Assembly: GCA_017389885.1 (NCBI GenBank)
Contig: JAFPDR010000199.1
Coordinates: 1 to 13,052, forward strand
Direction of reading: 5' to 3'
Origin: Kiritimatiellia bacterium
GTDB taxonomy: Bacteria; Verrucomicrobiota; Kiritimatiellia; RFP12; UBA1067
DNA: 13,052 nucleotides
Shown: positions 1 through 6,857 of the stretch, piece by piece
How the letters are laid out: each line of letters opens with the position of its first letter
Position numbering within the stretch: position 1 is the stretch's first letter
Notes under the pieces: model-generated
What the model saw: only the letters and a program-made list of their open reading frames with translations
The model's database searches: none
Told to the model about the DNA's origin: nothing
Made by a program: the position numbers and the translations under genes

Positions 1-336
1 AACAGCCGCACGTCGGTCGTCTACCTCACGCCCTCGACCGTGAAGGACAACGCGCGGCTCTTCTTCAAGGGCGACATGAAGGCCGTCCCGAAGAGCGCGC
101 TCTCGATGGGCGTCGGAACGATCTGCGAGGCGAGGAAGATCATCCTCCTCGCGTTCGGAGAGAACAAGCAGGACGCGGTCAAGGGATGCGTGGAGGGTCC
201 GATGAGCCAGTTCTGCACCGCCTCCGCCCTCCAGGCGCACAACGACTGCTGGATCTTCTGCGACGAAGCCGCCGCGAAGAAGCTCAAGCTCAAGAAATAC
301 TACGCGTGGCGCAGCGCCACCAAACTGGGACTCTGA
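1..336 (+). CDS. nagB: Glucosamine-6-phosphate deaminase, C-terminal part (5' end outside the window)
   Basis: The enzyme converts glucosamine 6-phosphate to fructose 6-phosphate and ammonia in the cytoplasm, feeding amino sugars from chitin, mucin or recycled cell wall into glycolysis. Only the last 111 codons are present, read in frame from base 1 to the TGA at 334-336; the family is usually about 260-270 residues, so some 150 N-terminal residues, including the catalytic Asp/His/Glu set, lie upstream. The visible part begins NSRT and continues with VPKSALSMGVGT, which matches the conserved NagB segment VPKYALTVGVGT whose Lys (residue 31 here) contacts the sugar phosphate. The VEGPMSQFCTASALQAH stretch matches the NagB C-terminal helix region, and a CDE motif follows. 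The zinc-ribbon gene starts 2 bp after the stop, so the two are probably co-transcribed. A 6-phosphogluconolactonase-like paralogue is less likely. Confidence 0.9.
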   Translation, partial: NSRTSVVYLTPSTVKDNARLFFKGDMKAVPKSALSMGVGTICEARKIILLAFGENKQDAVKGCVEGPMSQFCTASALQAHNDCWIFCDEAAAKKLKLKKYYAWRSATKLGL

Positions 337-338
337 AT

Positions 339-569
339 ATGAACGACGACGGATTCACATCATTCCTCTGCGACCACTGCCACACCGAGATCGAGGCCTC
401 GCCCGACATGATCGGACAGGAGACCGAGTGCCCGGCCTGCGGCGCGAAGCTCGTGGTGCCCGACAACCGCGACGACGGCGTCAAGCGCCACACGGCCGAC
501 GACGTCGACCTCAAGCGGACACAGGCCATGAAGAGCCGCACGATCCGCATCGAGCTGCCCGACCTATGA
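339..569 (+). CDS. Small zinc-ribbon protein (CxxC...CxxC), function unknown
   Basis: This 76-residue protein has one treble-clef or zinc-ribbon-like unit: Cys11-x-x-Cys14 and Cys31-x-x-Cys34, separated by a spacer containing IEASPDMIGQE and followed by GAKLVVP. The pattern (F-x-C-x-x-C, then A-P-D-M-x-G-Q, then C-P-x-C-G-x-x-x-x-V-P) resembles a short zinc-binding module common in PVC-group bacteria; this is from memory of the family, not a search. The rest is charged and hydrophilic and ends in MKSRTIRIELPDL, with no membrane segment. The ATG at 339 was chosen because it lies 2 bp after the nagB stop; an upstream in-frame ATG at 186 would overlap nagB by 150 bases and puts no recognisable sequence before the ribbon. 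Its stop overlaps the ATG of the endonuclease gene (ATGA), which implies translational coupling. The function is unknown; a nucleic-acid-binding or regulatory role is only a guess. Confidence 0.8.
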   Translation: MNDDGFTSFLCDHCHTEIEASPDMIGQETECPACGAKLVVPDNRDDGVKRHTADDVDLKRTQAMKSRTIRIELPDL

Positions 570-1603
570 GCGCGGCGCGGAAGAGGAAGAAGAAAAAGGG
601 ACGCATGTCCCTCACGCGCAGGATCGCCCTCTGGGCGTTCCTCGCGCTCGCCCTCGGCTACCTGCTCGTCGCCTGGGCCGCCATCTCCTTCGTGCACCAT
701 CCGAAGGAATGGCGCCGCGAGCGCGAGCAGTCTTGGCCCGGCTTCGCCACGGCGACGCTGTACTGGGTGGGGAACGGACTCTCCGACCTGACGGACGGCC
801 TCGGGCTCACCGGATACGACGTGGTGTACGAATACGACACCGAGCCCCCTTCCGGCAGCGCCCTTTTCGCAGGCGCGCCGAAGCGCGTCGGGAACATCCA
901 GCCCGCGGACATAACCGTCCTCGACAGAGGCGAGTTCGTAGTCGGCTGGTCCCCTTCCCTAAGACGCCCCGTGTGGTGCGCCTACCACGTCGTCCCCGAT
1001 GTTCTCTACCAGACCGACAAGCGTCCGAACTTCACGAAGGACAAGGACGCCGAGAACTCCCCCTCGGCGGCGGCCTACGGGAAGTCCGGCTACGACCGCG
1101 GGCACATGGTGCCGAACCACGCGATCGAGTCGCGCTACGGCTCGGCGGAGCAGCGCAAGACCTTCATGATGTCGAACATCGCGCCGCAGACACCCGAGCT
1201 CAACCGCGGCGTGTGGCGCAACCTCGAGCACCGCATAGCGGACTTCTGGCCGGCGAAGTACGGCGAGATATGGGTGGTCGTCGGATGCATCCCCAACAGG
1301 AACGGCGAGACGATAAGCGGCACGGACATAGAGGTTCCGGAGCGGTTCTTCCAGGTCGTGGTCGCGCAGGAGGGACTGGACGTCAGGGCCTTCGCGGTAG
1401 TCTTCGACCAGACCGTCACCTGGTGGGAATGGGCCGCGCGCTCGCTCGTCTCCATCGACGAGCTCGAGGAGATGGCGGGGCTGGACTTCCTCCCCGACCT
1501 TCCTGAGTTCATCCAGAACCCGCTCGAGGCCGAGCGTGCGACGCGCCTCTGGCCCGTCAGGCTCTCCGACATCTTCAGCCTCTACCTCCTCCGCTTCGAA
1601 TGA
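566..1603 (+). CDS. Membrane-anchored DNA/RNA non-specific endonuclease (Serratia nuclease/EndoG family)
   Basis: This 345-residue protein is a beta-beta-alpha-metal sugar-non-specific nuclease that cleaves DNA and RNA. A lysine/arginine-rich N-terminus (residues 4-19) is followed by one hydrophobic segment, about residues 20-43, which fits a signal anchor with the positive end in the cytoplasm and the nuclease domain outside or in the periplasm. The catalytic set aligns with the Serratia enzyme: D177-R178-G179-H180 (the DRGH motif, His as general base), N204, N213 (metal ligand) and E221, with N204/N213/E221 spaced exactly as Serratia N110/N119/E127. The enzyme is therefore expected to be active. 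The ATG at 566 overlaps the stop of the zinc-ribbon gene by 4 bases; an alternative ATG at 605 would remove the basic tail but keep the membrane segment. It converges on the TatD gene with 10 bp between the stops and no visible terminator. Roles could include nucleic-acid scavenging, predation or defence; none can be chosen from sequence. Confidence 0.9.
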   Translation: MSAARKRKKKKGRMSLTRRIALWAFLALALGYLLVAWAAISFVHHPKEWRREREQSWPGFATATLYWVGNGLSDLTDGLGLTGYDVVYEYDTEPPSGSALFAGAPKRVGNIQPADITVLDRGEFVVGWSPSLRRPVWCAYHVVPDVLYQTDKRPNFTKDKDAENSPSAAAYGKSGYDRGHMVPNHAIESRYGSAEQRKTFMMSNIAPQTPELNRGVWRNLEHRIADFWPAKYGEIWVVVGCIPNRNGETISGTDIEVPERFFQVVVAQEGLDVRAFAVVFDQTVTWWEWAARSLVSIDELEEMAGLDFLPDLPEFIQNPLEAERATRLWPVRLSDIFSLYLLRFE

Positions 1604-1613
1604 CCCGCAAGGC

Positions 1614-2327
1614 CTAATCCGCAAGCACAAGGAGCGCGTTGCGCGTCGTGAGCGCGGCGAAATCCCCGAAGGAGGTCCCGCGAAGCTCCGCGAGGAACTT
1701 GGCGGTGTGAACGACGAACGCCGGCTCGTTAGGCCCGCCGCGCTTCGGTACGGGGGCGAGGAACGGAGAGTCCGTCTCGACGAGTATGCGGTCGTCTGGA
1801 ACCACCAGCGCCGACTCGCGCACGTTGTCCGCGGCCCTGAACGTCACGATCCCCGAAATCGACACGTAGAATCCGAGGTCGAGGAGAGCGCGGCAGAAGC
1901 CGGGGCTCCCGGTGAAGCAGTGGATTATCCCCTTCGACGGAATCTCCCGCAGAAGCCCAAGCGTGTCGTCGTCTGCGTCGCGCGTGTGGATTACCACGGG
2001 GAGTCCAAGCGACCGCGCAAGCTCCAGCTGCCGCGCAAAGAGCTCCATCTGCGCAGCGCGGGTCTCAGGAGAATAGTGGTAGTCGAGCCCGATCTCGCCG
2101 ACGGCCGAAACGCCCGTGTAGTCGAGCGCGGGAAGCTCCCTCCCCGCCTGGTCGCGGTCCCAGCCAATCGCGCGGAACTCGAACCCCTCCGTCCCCGCGT
2201 TGAGGCTCTCGCTTCCGCCGACGGCCATTATGCGCGTCACCCCCGCCTCGCGTGCGCGCGCCACCGCGGCGTCCGTCTCGGCGCGCGTCCCCTCGAAGTG
2301 CGCGTGCGTGTCGAAAAGCTCCGTCAT
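1614..2327 (-). CDS. TatD-family metal-dependent deoxyribonuclease (short form)
   Basis: TatD-family hydrolases are TIM-barrel metalloenzymes; characterised members are 3'-5' exonucleases or DNases that act in DNA repair or degradation in the cytoplasm. The metal-binding set is visible in this 237-residue protein: H8-x-H10 (THAHF), E78 (GEIGLDY), H114 (VVIHTRD), H136 (GIIHCFTG) and D186 (ETDSPFLAP). The length is about 20 residues below the usual 255-265; the shortfall lies around residues 38-60, where the usual GxHP loop is replaced by AIGWDRDQ. The ATG at 2327 was chosen because MTELFDTHAH is the typical family N-terminus and the ATG overlaps the RsmE stop by 4 bases. It is the last gene of the minus-strand operon. 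It may be a TatD/YcfH-type paralogue; exact substrate preference cannot be read from sequence. Confidence 0.9.
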   Translation of the reverse strand: MTELFDTHAHFEGTRAETDAAVARAREAGVTRIMAVGGSESLNAGTEGFEFRAIGWDRDQAGRELPALDYTGVSAVGEIGLDYHYSPETRAAQMELFARQLELARSLGLPVVIHTRDADDDTLGLLREIPSKGIIHCFTGSPGFCRALLDLGFYVSISGIVTFRAADNVRESALVVPDDRILVETDSPFLAPVPKRGGPNEPAFVVHTAKFLAELRGTSFGDFAALTTRNALLVLAD

Positions 2328-3061
2328 GCCTGCGCCTGGATTGCCGCGGACACCGCGCCGAGCGCGAATACCGCGGCCGTCTCCGCCCTGAGGACTGTCG
2401 GACCGAGGCTTACCGGATGCGCCACCTCGAGAAGCCGCGAAAGCTCCTCGGGCGTGAAGTCGCCCTCGGGCCCGACGAACACGGACACCCCGCCCTTCTT
2501 CGCGGCGCATTCGCCGCGCCGCAGCTCGAACTCAGCGAGGATCGGACGCGCCGGAGGCTCCACGAGCGCGCCCACGAAGCACGTCGTCTCCGCGGCAAGC
2601 GCGAGCGACTCGCGGAACGACACAGGCGCGAGCACCTCGGGGATCCACCGCGCGTCGGACTGGCGCGCGGCATCCTCCGCGACACGCGTCCAGCGCTCGC
2701 GCTTCGCCTCCCGCTCGCCGCCTGCGATGCGGACGATCGTGCGGTCCGAGATGACGGGCACGATGCGGCTCGCGCCGAGCTCCGTCGCCTTCTCGATCGT
2801 CCAGTCCCAGCGCGAGCCCTTCGTGACGCACGCGAAAAGCGTCAGCGGCGGATGCGCCGCGCGCCCCTCGCGGCAAAGAGCGCCGACCGCGGAGAGGGTC
2901 CCGCCCGAATGCGCGTAGACGCGCCACGCGCCCTTTCCGTCGAAGAGCTCGAAGCGCTCGCCCTCCTCAGGACGCAGCACCTTGAGATGGCGCGCGGCGT
3001 CCTTCGGCAGCGCAGGCGCGTCCGATTCGAGCATCGATGTATCGACAAGCAGCCTGTGCAT
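2324..3061 (-). CDS. rsmE: 16S rRNA (uracil-1498-N3)-methyltransferase RsmE
   Basis: RsmE is a SPOUT-class methyltransferase that uses S-adenosylmethionine to methylate U1498 of 16S rRNA in the small ribosomal subunit. The 245-residue length is typical. Recognisable family segments are an N-terminal PUA-like part (residues 1-65, with HLKVLR), WDWTIEKATELG (about 85-96), QSDARWIPEV (about 134-143), and the knotted SAM-binding end with VFVGPEGDFTPEE (194-206) and LGPTVLRAETA (219-229), which match the family GPEGG(F/W)(S/T) and LG-x-x-ILR-x-ETA motifs. The start at 3061 gives MHRLLVD, normal for the family; it lies 11 bp after the glutamine synthetase stop and has only a weak Shine-Dalgarno sequence, so translation may depend on coupling. 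Its TGA overlaps the TatD ATG. Pairing of rRNA-modification and nuclease genes is common and does not by itself imply shared function. Confidence 0.93.
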   Translation of the reverse strand: MHRLLVDTSMLESDAPALPKDAARHLKVLRPEEGERFELFDGKGAWRVYAHSGGTLSAVGALCREGRAAHPPLTLFACVTKGSRWDWTIEKATELGASRIVPVISDRTIVRIAGGEREAKRERWTRVAEDAARQSDARWIPEVLAPVSFRESLALAAETTCFVGALVEPPARPILAEFELRRGECAAKKGGVSVFVGPEGDFTPEELSRLLEVAHPVSLGPTVLRAETAAVFALGAVSAAIQAQA

Positions 3062-3072
3062 CGGAATACCGG

Positions 3073-5145
3073 TCAGTACACGAACAGCATCTCCCTGTAC
3101 TTGGGCAGGGGCCAGCGCGAGTCGTCGACGAGACCCTCGAGCCTGTCGACCGTGCGGCGGAGGTCTTCCATCGCCTTCAGCTGCGCGTCGTGGCGGCGGC
3201 GCGAAAGCGCCTTCTCGAGCCTGTCGCACTTGACGTGCAGATCGTCGAGTCCGGCGCCGAGCTTCGAGGAGAGCGCCGTGAGCCCGCGCACGCCGTACTT
3301 GAGCCCGTCGGCCTTCGCCTGGCCGAGCGCCGTCGCGAGGCGCGAGAACTCGTCCGCAACGACCGGACGCACCATCGAGCGCGCGATCTCGAGCGCGACG
3401 GACGCCTCGATCCTGACGCGGCGGAGGTAGTCTTCGTGTCCGATCTCCCAGCGCGAGCGCATCTCGGTTTCGGAGAGGACGCCGTATCTCTCGAAGAGCG
3501 CGATGTTCGCGGCGTTCCTGAGCGGCTCGAGCGCCGCGGGCGTGTCGCGGAGGTTGGGAAGCCCCCTCTTCGCGGCCTCCTTCGGCCAGTCGGAGGAGTA
3601 TCCGTCGCCCGAGAACACGACGCGCCTGTGCGCCTTGACGAGGCGCTGCAGGAGCTTCTGCAGGTTCTCGTTGAAGTCGCCCTTCATCGCCTCGAGCTTG
3701 TCGCATATCGCGTCGACCGACTCGGCGACGATCGTGTTCAGCGCCATCTGGCTCTGCGCGCAGTTCTGCGAGGAGCCGGGCGCGCGGAACTCGAACTTGT
3801 TTCCGGTGAAGGCGAAGGGGGAGGTGCGGTTGCGGTCCGTCGTGTCCTTCGGGAGCGCCGGGAGCGTGTCCACTCCGACGCGCAGCTTGCGTCCGCGCTC
3901 GCCGCCCTTCATTCCGCGCGTGCCGGACTCGATGGAGTCGAGGACCGCGTTGAGCTCGTCTCCGAGGACGATGGAGATGATCGCGGGCGGCGCCTCGTTC
4001 GCGCCGAGGCGGTGGTCGTTTCCGGCGCCAGCCGTCGTCATGCGGAGGATGTCAGCGTGCTTGTCGATCGCGCGGATGACGGAGAGCAGCATCGTGAGGA
4101 AGATCGCGTTCTCGCGCGGATTGTCCCCCGGCGTGAGCAGGTTGCGTCCGCCGTAGGCGACGGACCAGTTGCAGTGCTTGCCCGACCCGTTGACGCCCTC
4201 GAAGGGCTTTTCGTGGAGGAGGCAGACGAGTCCGTTGCTCTCCGCCGTCTGGCGCAGCACCTCCATGACGAGCATGTTGTGGTCCACAGCGAGGTTGAGG
4301 TCCTCGAACATCGGCGCGAGCTCGAACTGCGCGGGCGCGACCTCGTTGTGGCGGGTCTTCGCGGGGATGCCGAGCTGCCACAGGCGGTGCTCGACCTCGG
4401 ACATGAACTTGAGGACGCGCGGCTTGATGGCGCCGAAGTAGTGGTCCTCGAGCTGCTGGTGCTTCGCGGGAGCCGCGCCGAAGACGGTGCGCCCGGTCTG
4501 CAGGAGGTCGGGGCGCTTGAGGTAGAAGCTCCTGTCTACGAGGAAGTACTCCTGCTCCGCGCCGAGCGTCACCTCGACGTGCGCCTTCGGCTGGCCGAAC
4601 TTCGCCATCAGCCTCTCGACGGCGCGCGTGAGCGCCTGGAGCGAGCGGAGGAGCGGGGTCTTCATGTCGAGCGTGTCGCCCGTGAACGAGCAGAACGCGG
4701 TCGGGATGCAGAGCGTCGCGCCGTTGGCGTGGCGCTTCACGAAGGCGGGGCTGGTGGGGTCCCACGCCGTGTAGCCTCGCGCCTCGAAGGTCGAGCGGAG
4801 TCCGCCCGACGGGAACGAGCTCGCGTCCGTCTCGCCTCCGATGAGGTTCTTCCCGGAGAAGCGCTGCACCGCCTGGGCGGGGCCGGTCGGCTCGAGGAAC
4901 GCGTCGTGCTTCTCGGCAGTCCCCCCCGTGAGGGGCTGGAACCAGTGGGTGAAGTGGGTTGCGCCCTTCCCGATCGCCCAGTCCTTCATTCCGGACGCCA
5001 CGGCGTCCGCGATTGACGGGTCGAGCGGCTTGCCGTCGCGCATCGTGGCGAGCAGCTTTGCGGCGACGCCCTTCGGCAGGAAGGCGCGTATTGCCTCCTC
5101 GGAGAACACGTCCTCGCCGTATCCCTTGAGTTTCGTATCGCTCAT
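3073..5145 (-). CDS. glnN: Glutamine synthetase, type III (GlnN)
   Basis: The enzyme makes glutamine from glutamate, ammonia and ATP and is the main ammonia-assimilating enzyme in many Bacteroidota, Clostridia and PVC bacteria. The 690 residues fit GSIII (about 690-730), not the roughly 450-residue type I. Active-site segments are clear: GAEQEY (195-200), KTRHNEVAPAQFELAP (263-278), EGVNGSGKHCNW (316-327), GANEAPP (381-387) and NRTSPFAFTGNKFEFRA (439-455), plus the GSIII-typical THWFQPLTGGTAEKHD (66-81) and the C-terminal WPLPKYREMLF. The start is ambiguous: the ATG at 5145 gives MSDTKLKGYG, a normal family N-terminus, with AGGAAAG about 8 nt upstream; an in-frame ATG at 5172 adds nine mostly charged residues, overlaps the DUF4340 stop (ATGA) and follows an AGGAG 11 nt upstream. 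It sits in the middle of an operon headed by ABC transporter genes, an unusual setting; no nitrogen-control site is visible directly upstream. Confidence 0.95.
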   Translation of the reverse strand: MSDTKLKGYGEDVFSEEAIRAFLPKGVAAKLLATMRDGKPLDPSIADAVASGMKDWAIGKGATHFTHWFQPLTGGTAEKHDAFLEPTGPAQAVQRFSGKNLIGGETDASSFPSGGLRSTFEARGYTAWDPTSPAFVKRHANGATLCIPTAFCSFTGDTLDMKTPLLRSLQALTRAVERLMAKFGQPKAHVEVTLGAEQEYFLVDRSFYLKRPDLLQTGRTVFGAAPAKHQQLEDHYFGAIKPRVLKFMSEVEHRLWQLGIPAKTRHNEVAPAQFELAPMFEDLNLAVDHNMLVMEVLRQTAESNGLVCLLHEKPFEGVNGSGKHCNWSVAYGGRNLLTPGDNPRENAIFLTMLLSVIRAIDKHADILRMTTAGAGNDHRLGANEAPPAIISIVLGDELNAVLDSIESGTRGMKGGERGRKLRVGVDTLPALPKDTTDRNRTSPFAFTGNKFEFRAPGSSQNCAQSQMALNTIVAESVDAICDKLEAMKGDFNENLQKLLQRLVKAHRRVVFSGDGYSSDWPKEAAKRGLPNLRDTPAALEPLRNAANIALFERYGVLSETEMRSRWEIGHEDYLRRVRIEASVALEIARSMVRPVVADEFSRLATALGQAKADGLKYGVRGLTALSSKLGAGLDDLHVKCDRLEKALSRRRHDAQLKAMEDLRRTVDRLEGLVDDSRWPLPKYREMLFVY

Positions 5146-5168
5146 TTCTCGTTCTTTCCTTTGCGTCT

Positions 5169-6857
5169 TCATTCTGCGACGATCTCCTGCGAAAGGTCCG
5201 CGCACGCGGCGTCCGGCAGCACGAACACGGCGTCCGAAGCGCCGACCGTGGCGAAGCGTCCGCCGTTGGTCCTGTCTCCGACAAGTATGTTGCGCCGCGT
5301 CGAGTCCTCGCGGGCGAGGTCTATCGCGACGGTGAGCCGCGGATTGTCGAGTCCGTACGCGCTGAGGTCCCCGGCCGTCACCTTGAGCTTCACGACGCGC
5401 TCGGCGCGGAGCGGATAAACGGCCTTCAGCACGCGCTCGACGGCCTTTTCGTCGACAGTGCCCTTCCTCGGCGACGACTCCACGTTCCACGCGCGGCGGT
5501 CGCGGTCGTAGACAACGGACGTCGTGCTGTTGGTGTCGGTTCCCGTTACGGAGAGCCTGCGCACCGTGGCCGGGTCGATCTTCTGTATGTCGAGGCTCCT
5601 CAGGTCCTCGAGCCTGAACGCGACGCCGAGCGACCGGCGCGAGACCTTCGCCTTGCGCGCGTCCGGCGCGACGCCGATCTCGACGCCGTCTTCGTCCTCG
5701 TCAGCGCCCCTAAGGGCGAGGACGGACGAGAGAAGCGACTCGACCGCGGCGGCGTCAGCCTCGGCGGAAACAGGCGAGTCCATGCGCCACGAGCCGTCCT
5801 CCTGCTTCGCGAGGAGGCACGAGACGCCTCCGTCGGATATCGACAGCCCGGCGACCTGGGCGGGCTCGAACGGGAATATCCTGGTGTCGGCGAAGTCGGC
5901 GTTGCCGAGGGACGCCTGCTCCTTGAGCGAGCGGTCCACGGTCACTATCGCGGTGCCGTTGTGGACAAGCGCGTAGACGAGTCCGTCGTTCGCCTCCGAG
6001 CCGAACGATATGCGGCGCTCCGTCCCGTCGACGCCCTTCAGCGTCACCGTGACGGCGTTCTCCGGATCGAGCCCGTACCCGGACAGAAGCGCGACCGACG
6101 CGTCCGAGACCTCGTTGGACGAGCCCACCGGCCACAGGAAGTCAACGGCGCGCGCGGCGCAGACGTCGGAGAGGAGCTTCTTTATCTTCTCGGCGGATGC
6201 GGTAACCTCGGTTGGCTGCACCATCGTCCACACGTCGCCGTCCTTCCTGAAGCGCAGGAACTCGCTGCCGCGCTTGACGTCGAACGCCGCGACGGACTCC
6301 TCGCCCGAGCTGAACAGCGTGCGGCGGCGGAAGCTCTCCGTCGGGACATCCACCGCCGCGAGCATGTTGGACGGGACGACGAACACCGCGGGGAGCCCCT
6401 CCACGCATGCGTACACCTCCGCCTTCGACGGAGTGAACGCGCCGAAGCCGATGCGCCTCTCGCGCTCGCCCGACTTCACGCACAGCGTGAGGCGCGGCGG
6501 GGCGAGGTCGAAGTCGGCGCGGGTGCGTTCGCCGAGCTTGAAGAGCTCCTTGTCGCTGTACGCGTCGCTGACGGGCGTGTACTCGAGCGCGTCGAGGAGG
6601 CGGAGGACCACGGACTCGTCTGCGCTGCCGGAGAACGGATCAACTATGCGCCACTCGCCAGTGCGCGCGAGGCGGGTCTCCACCGCGTCCCCGCGCATAA
6701 CCACAATGCCCGACACCGCCTCGTCCGGAACGGACAGGAGGCTCGACTTCTGGATGACCGCCGCCTTGTGCGAGACGTTGCGCGCGAGCATGAAGTTCGC
6801 GAACGCGAAGAACAGTATCCCCGTGAGGAGCCACAGTATCATGCGCCTGTTCGTCAT
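5169..6857 (-). CDS. DUF4340 domain protein, membrane-anchored, partner of Gld-type ABC transporter
   Basis: This 562-residue protein has one N-terminal hydrophobic segment (about residues 7-24, after MTNRRM) and an otherwise soluble, probably extracytoplasmic, region. It matches the DUF4340 pattern, and genes of this type regularly follow GldG-like auxiliary permease genes. Internal repetition is visible. A unit with Trp, then Pro, then a helix of leucines occurs four times: near 69-91 (WRIVDP), 210-235 (WTMVQP), 357-382 (WRMDSP) and 457-482 (WNVESS). A unit of the form YGLD or LGE plus beta strands occurs three times: about 107-165, 260-310 and 500-550. It overlaps the upstream permease gene by ATGA and has a strong AAGGAGG ribosome-binding site about 5-6 nt before its ATG. 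The molecular role is unknown; assembly with the ABC complex at the membrane is inferred from context. Confidence 0.85.
   Translation of the reverse strand: MTNRRMILWLLTGILFFAFANFMLARNVSHKAAVIQKSSLLSVPDEAVSGIVVMRGDAVETRLARTGEWRIVDPFSGSADESVVLRLLDALEYTPVSDAYSDKELFKLGERTRADFDLAPPRLTLCVKSGERERRIGFGAFTPSKAEVYACVEGLPAVFVVPSNMLAAVDVPTESFRRRTLFSSGEESVAAFDVKRGSEFLRFRKDGDVWTMVQPTEVTASAEKIKKLLSDVCAARAVDFLWPVGSSNEVSDASVALLSGYGLDPENAVTVTLKGVDGTERRISFGSEANDGLVYALVHNGTAIVTVDRSLKEQASLGNADFADTRIFPFEPAQVAGLSISDGGVSCLLAKQEDGSWRMDSPVSAEADAAAVESLLSSVLALRGADEDEDGVEIGVAPDARKAKVSRRSLGVAFRLEDLRSLDIQKIDPATVRRLSVTGTDTNSTTSVVYDRDRRAWNVESSPRKGTVDEKAVERVLKAVYPLRAERVVKLKVTAGDLSAYGLDNPRLTVAIDLAREDSTRRNILVGDRTNGGRFATVGASDAVFVLPDAACADLSQEIVAE

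Noticed and set aside
1604..1625. Direct repeat CCGCAAG twice between the converging nuclease and TatD stops
   Set aside because: Only 7 bases long and not able to form a hairpin; probably chance. No bidirectional terminator was found here.
3037..5016. Long plus-strand open frame (about 660 codons) opposite glutamine synthetase
   Set aside because: It is antisense to a clear GSIII gene; its product is rich in Arg, Glu, Val and Leu with no recognisable motif, as expected from GC-rich mirror frames.
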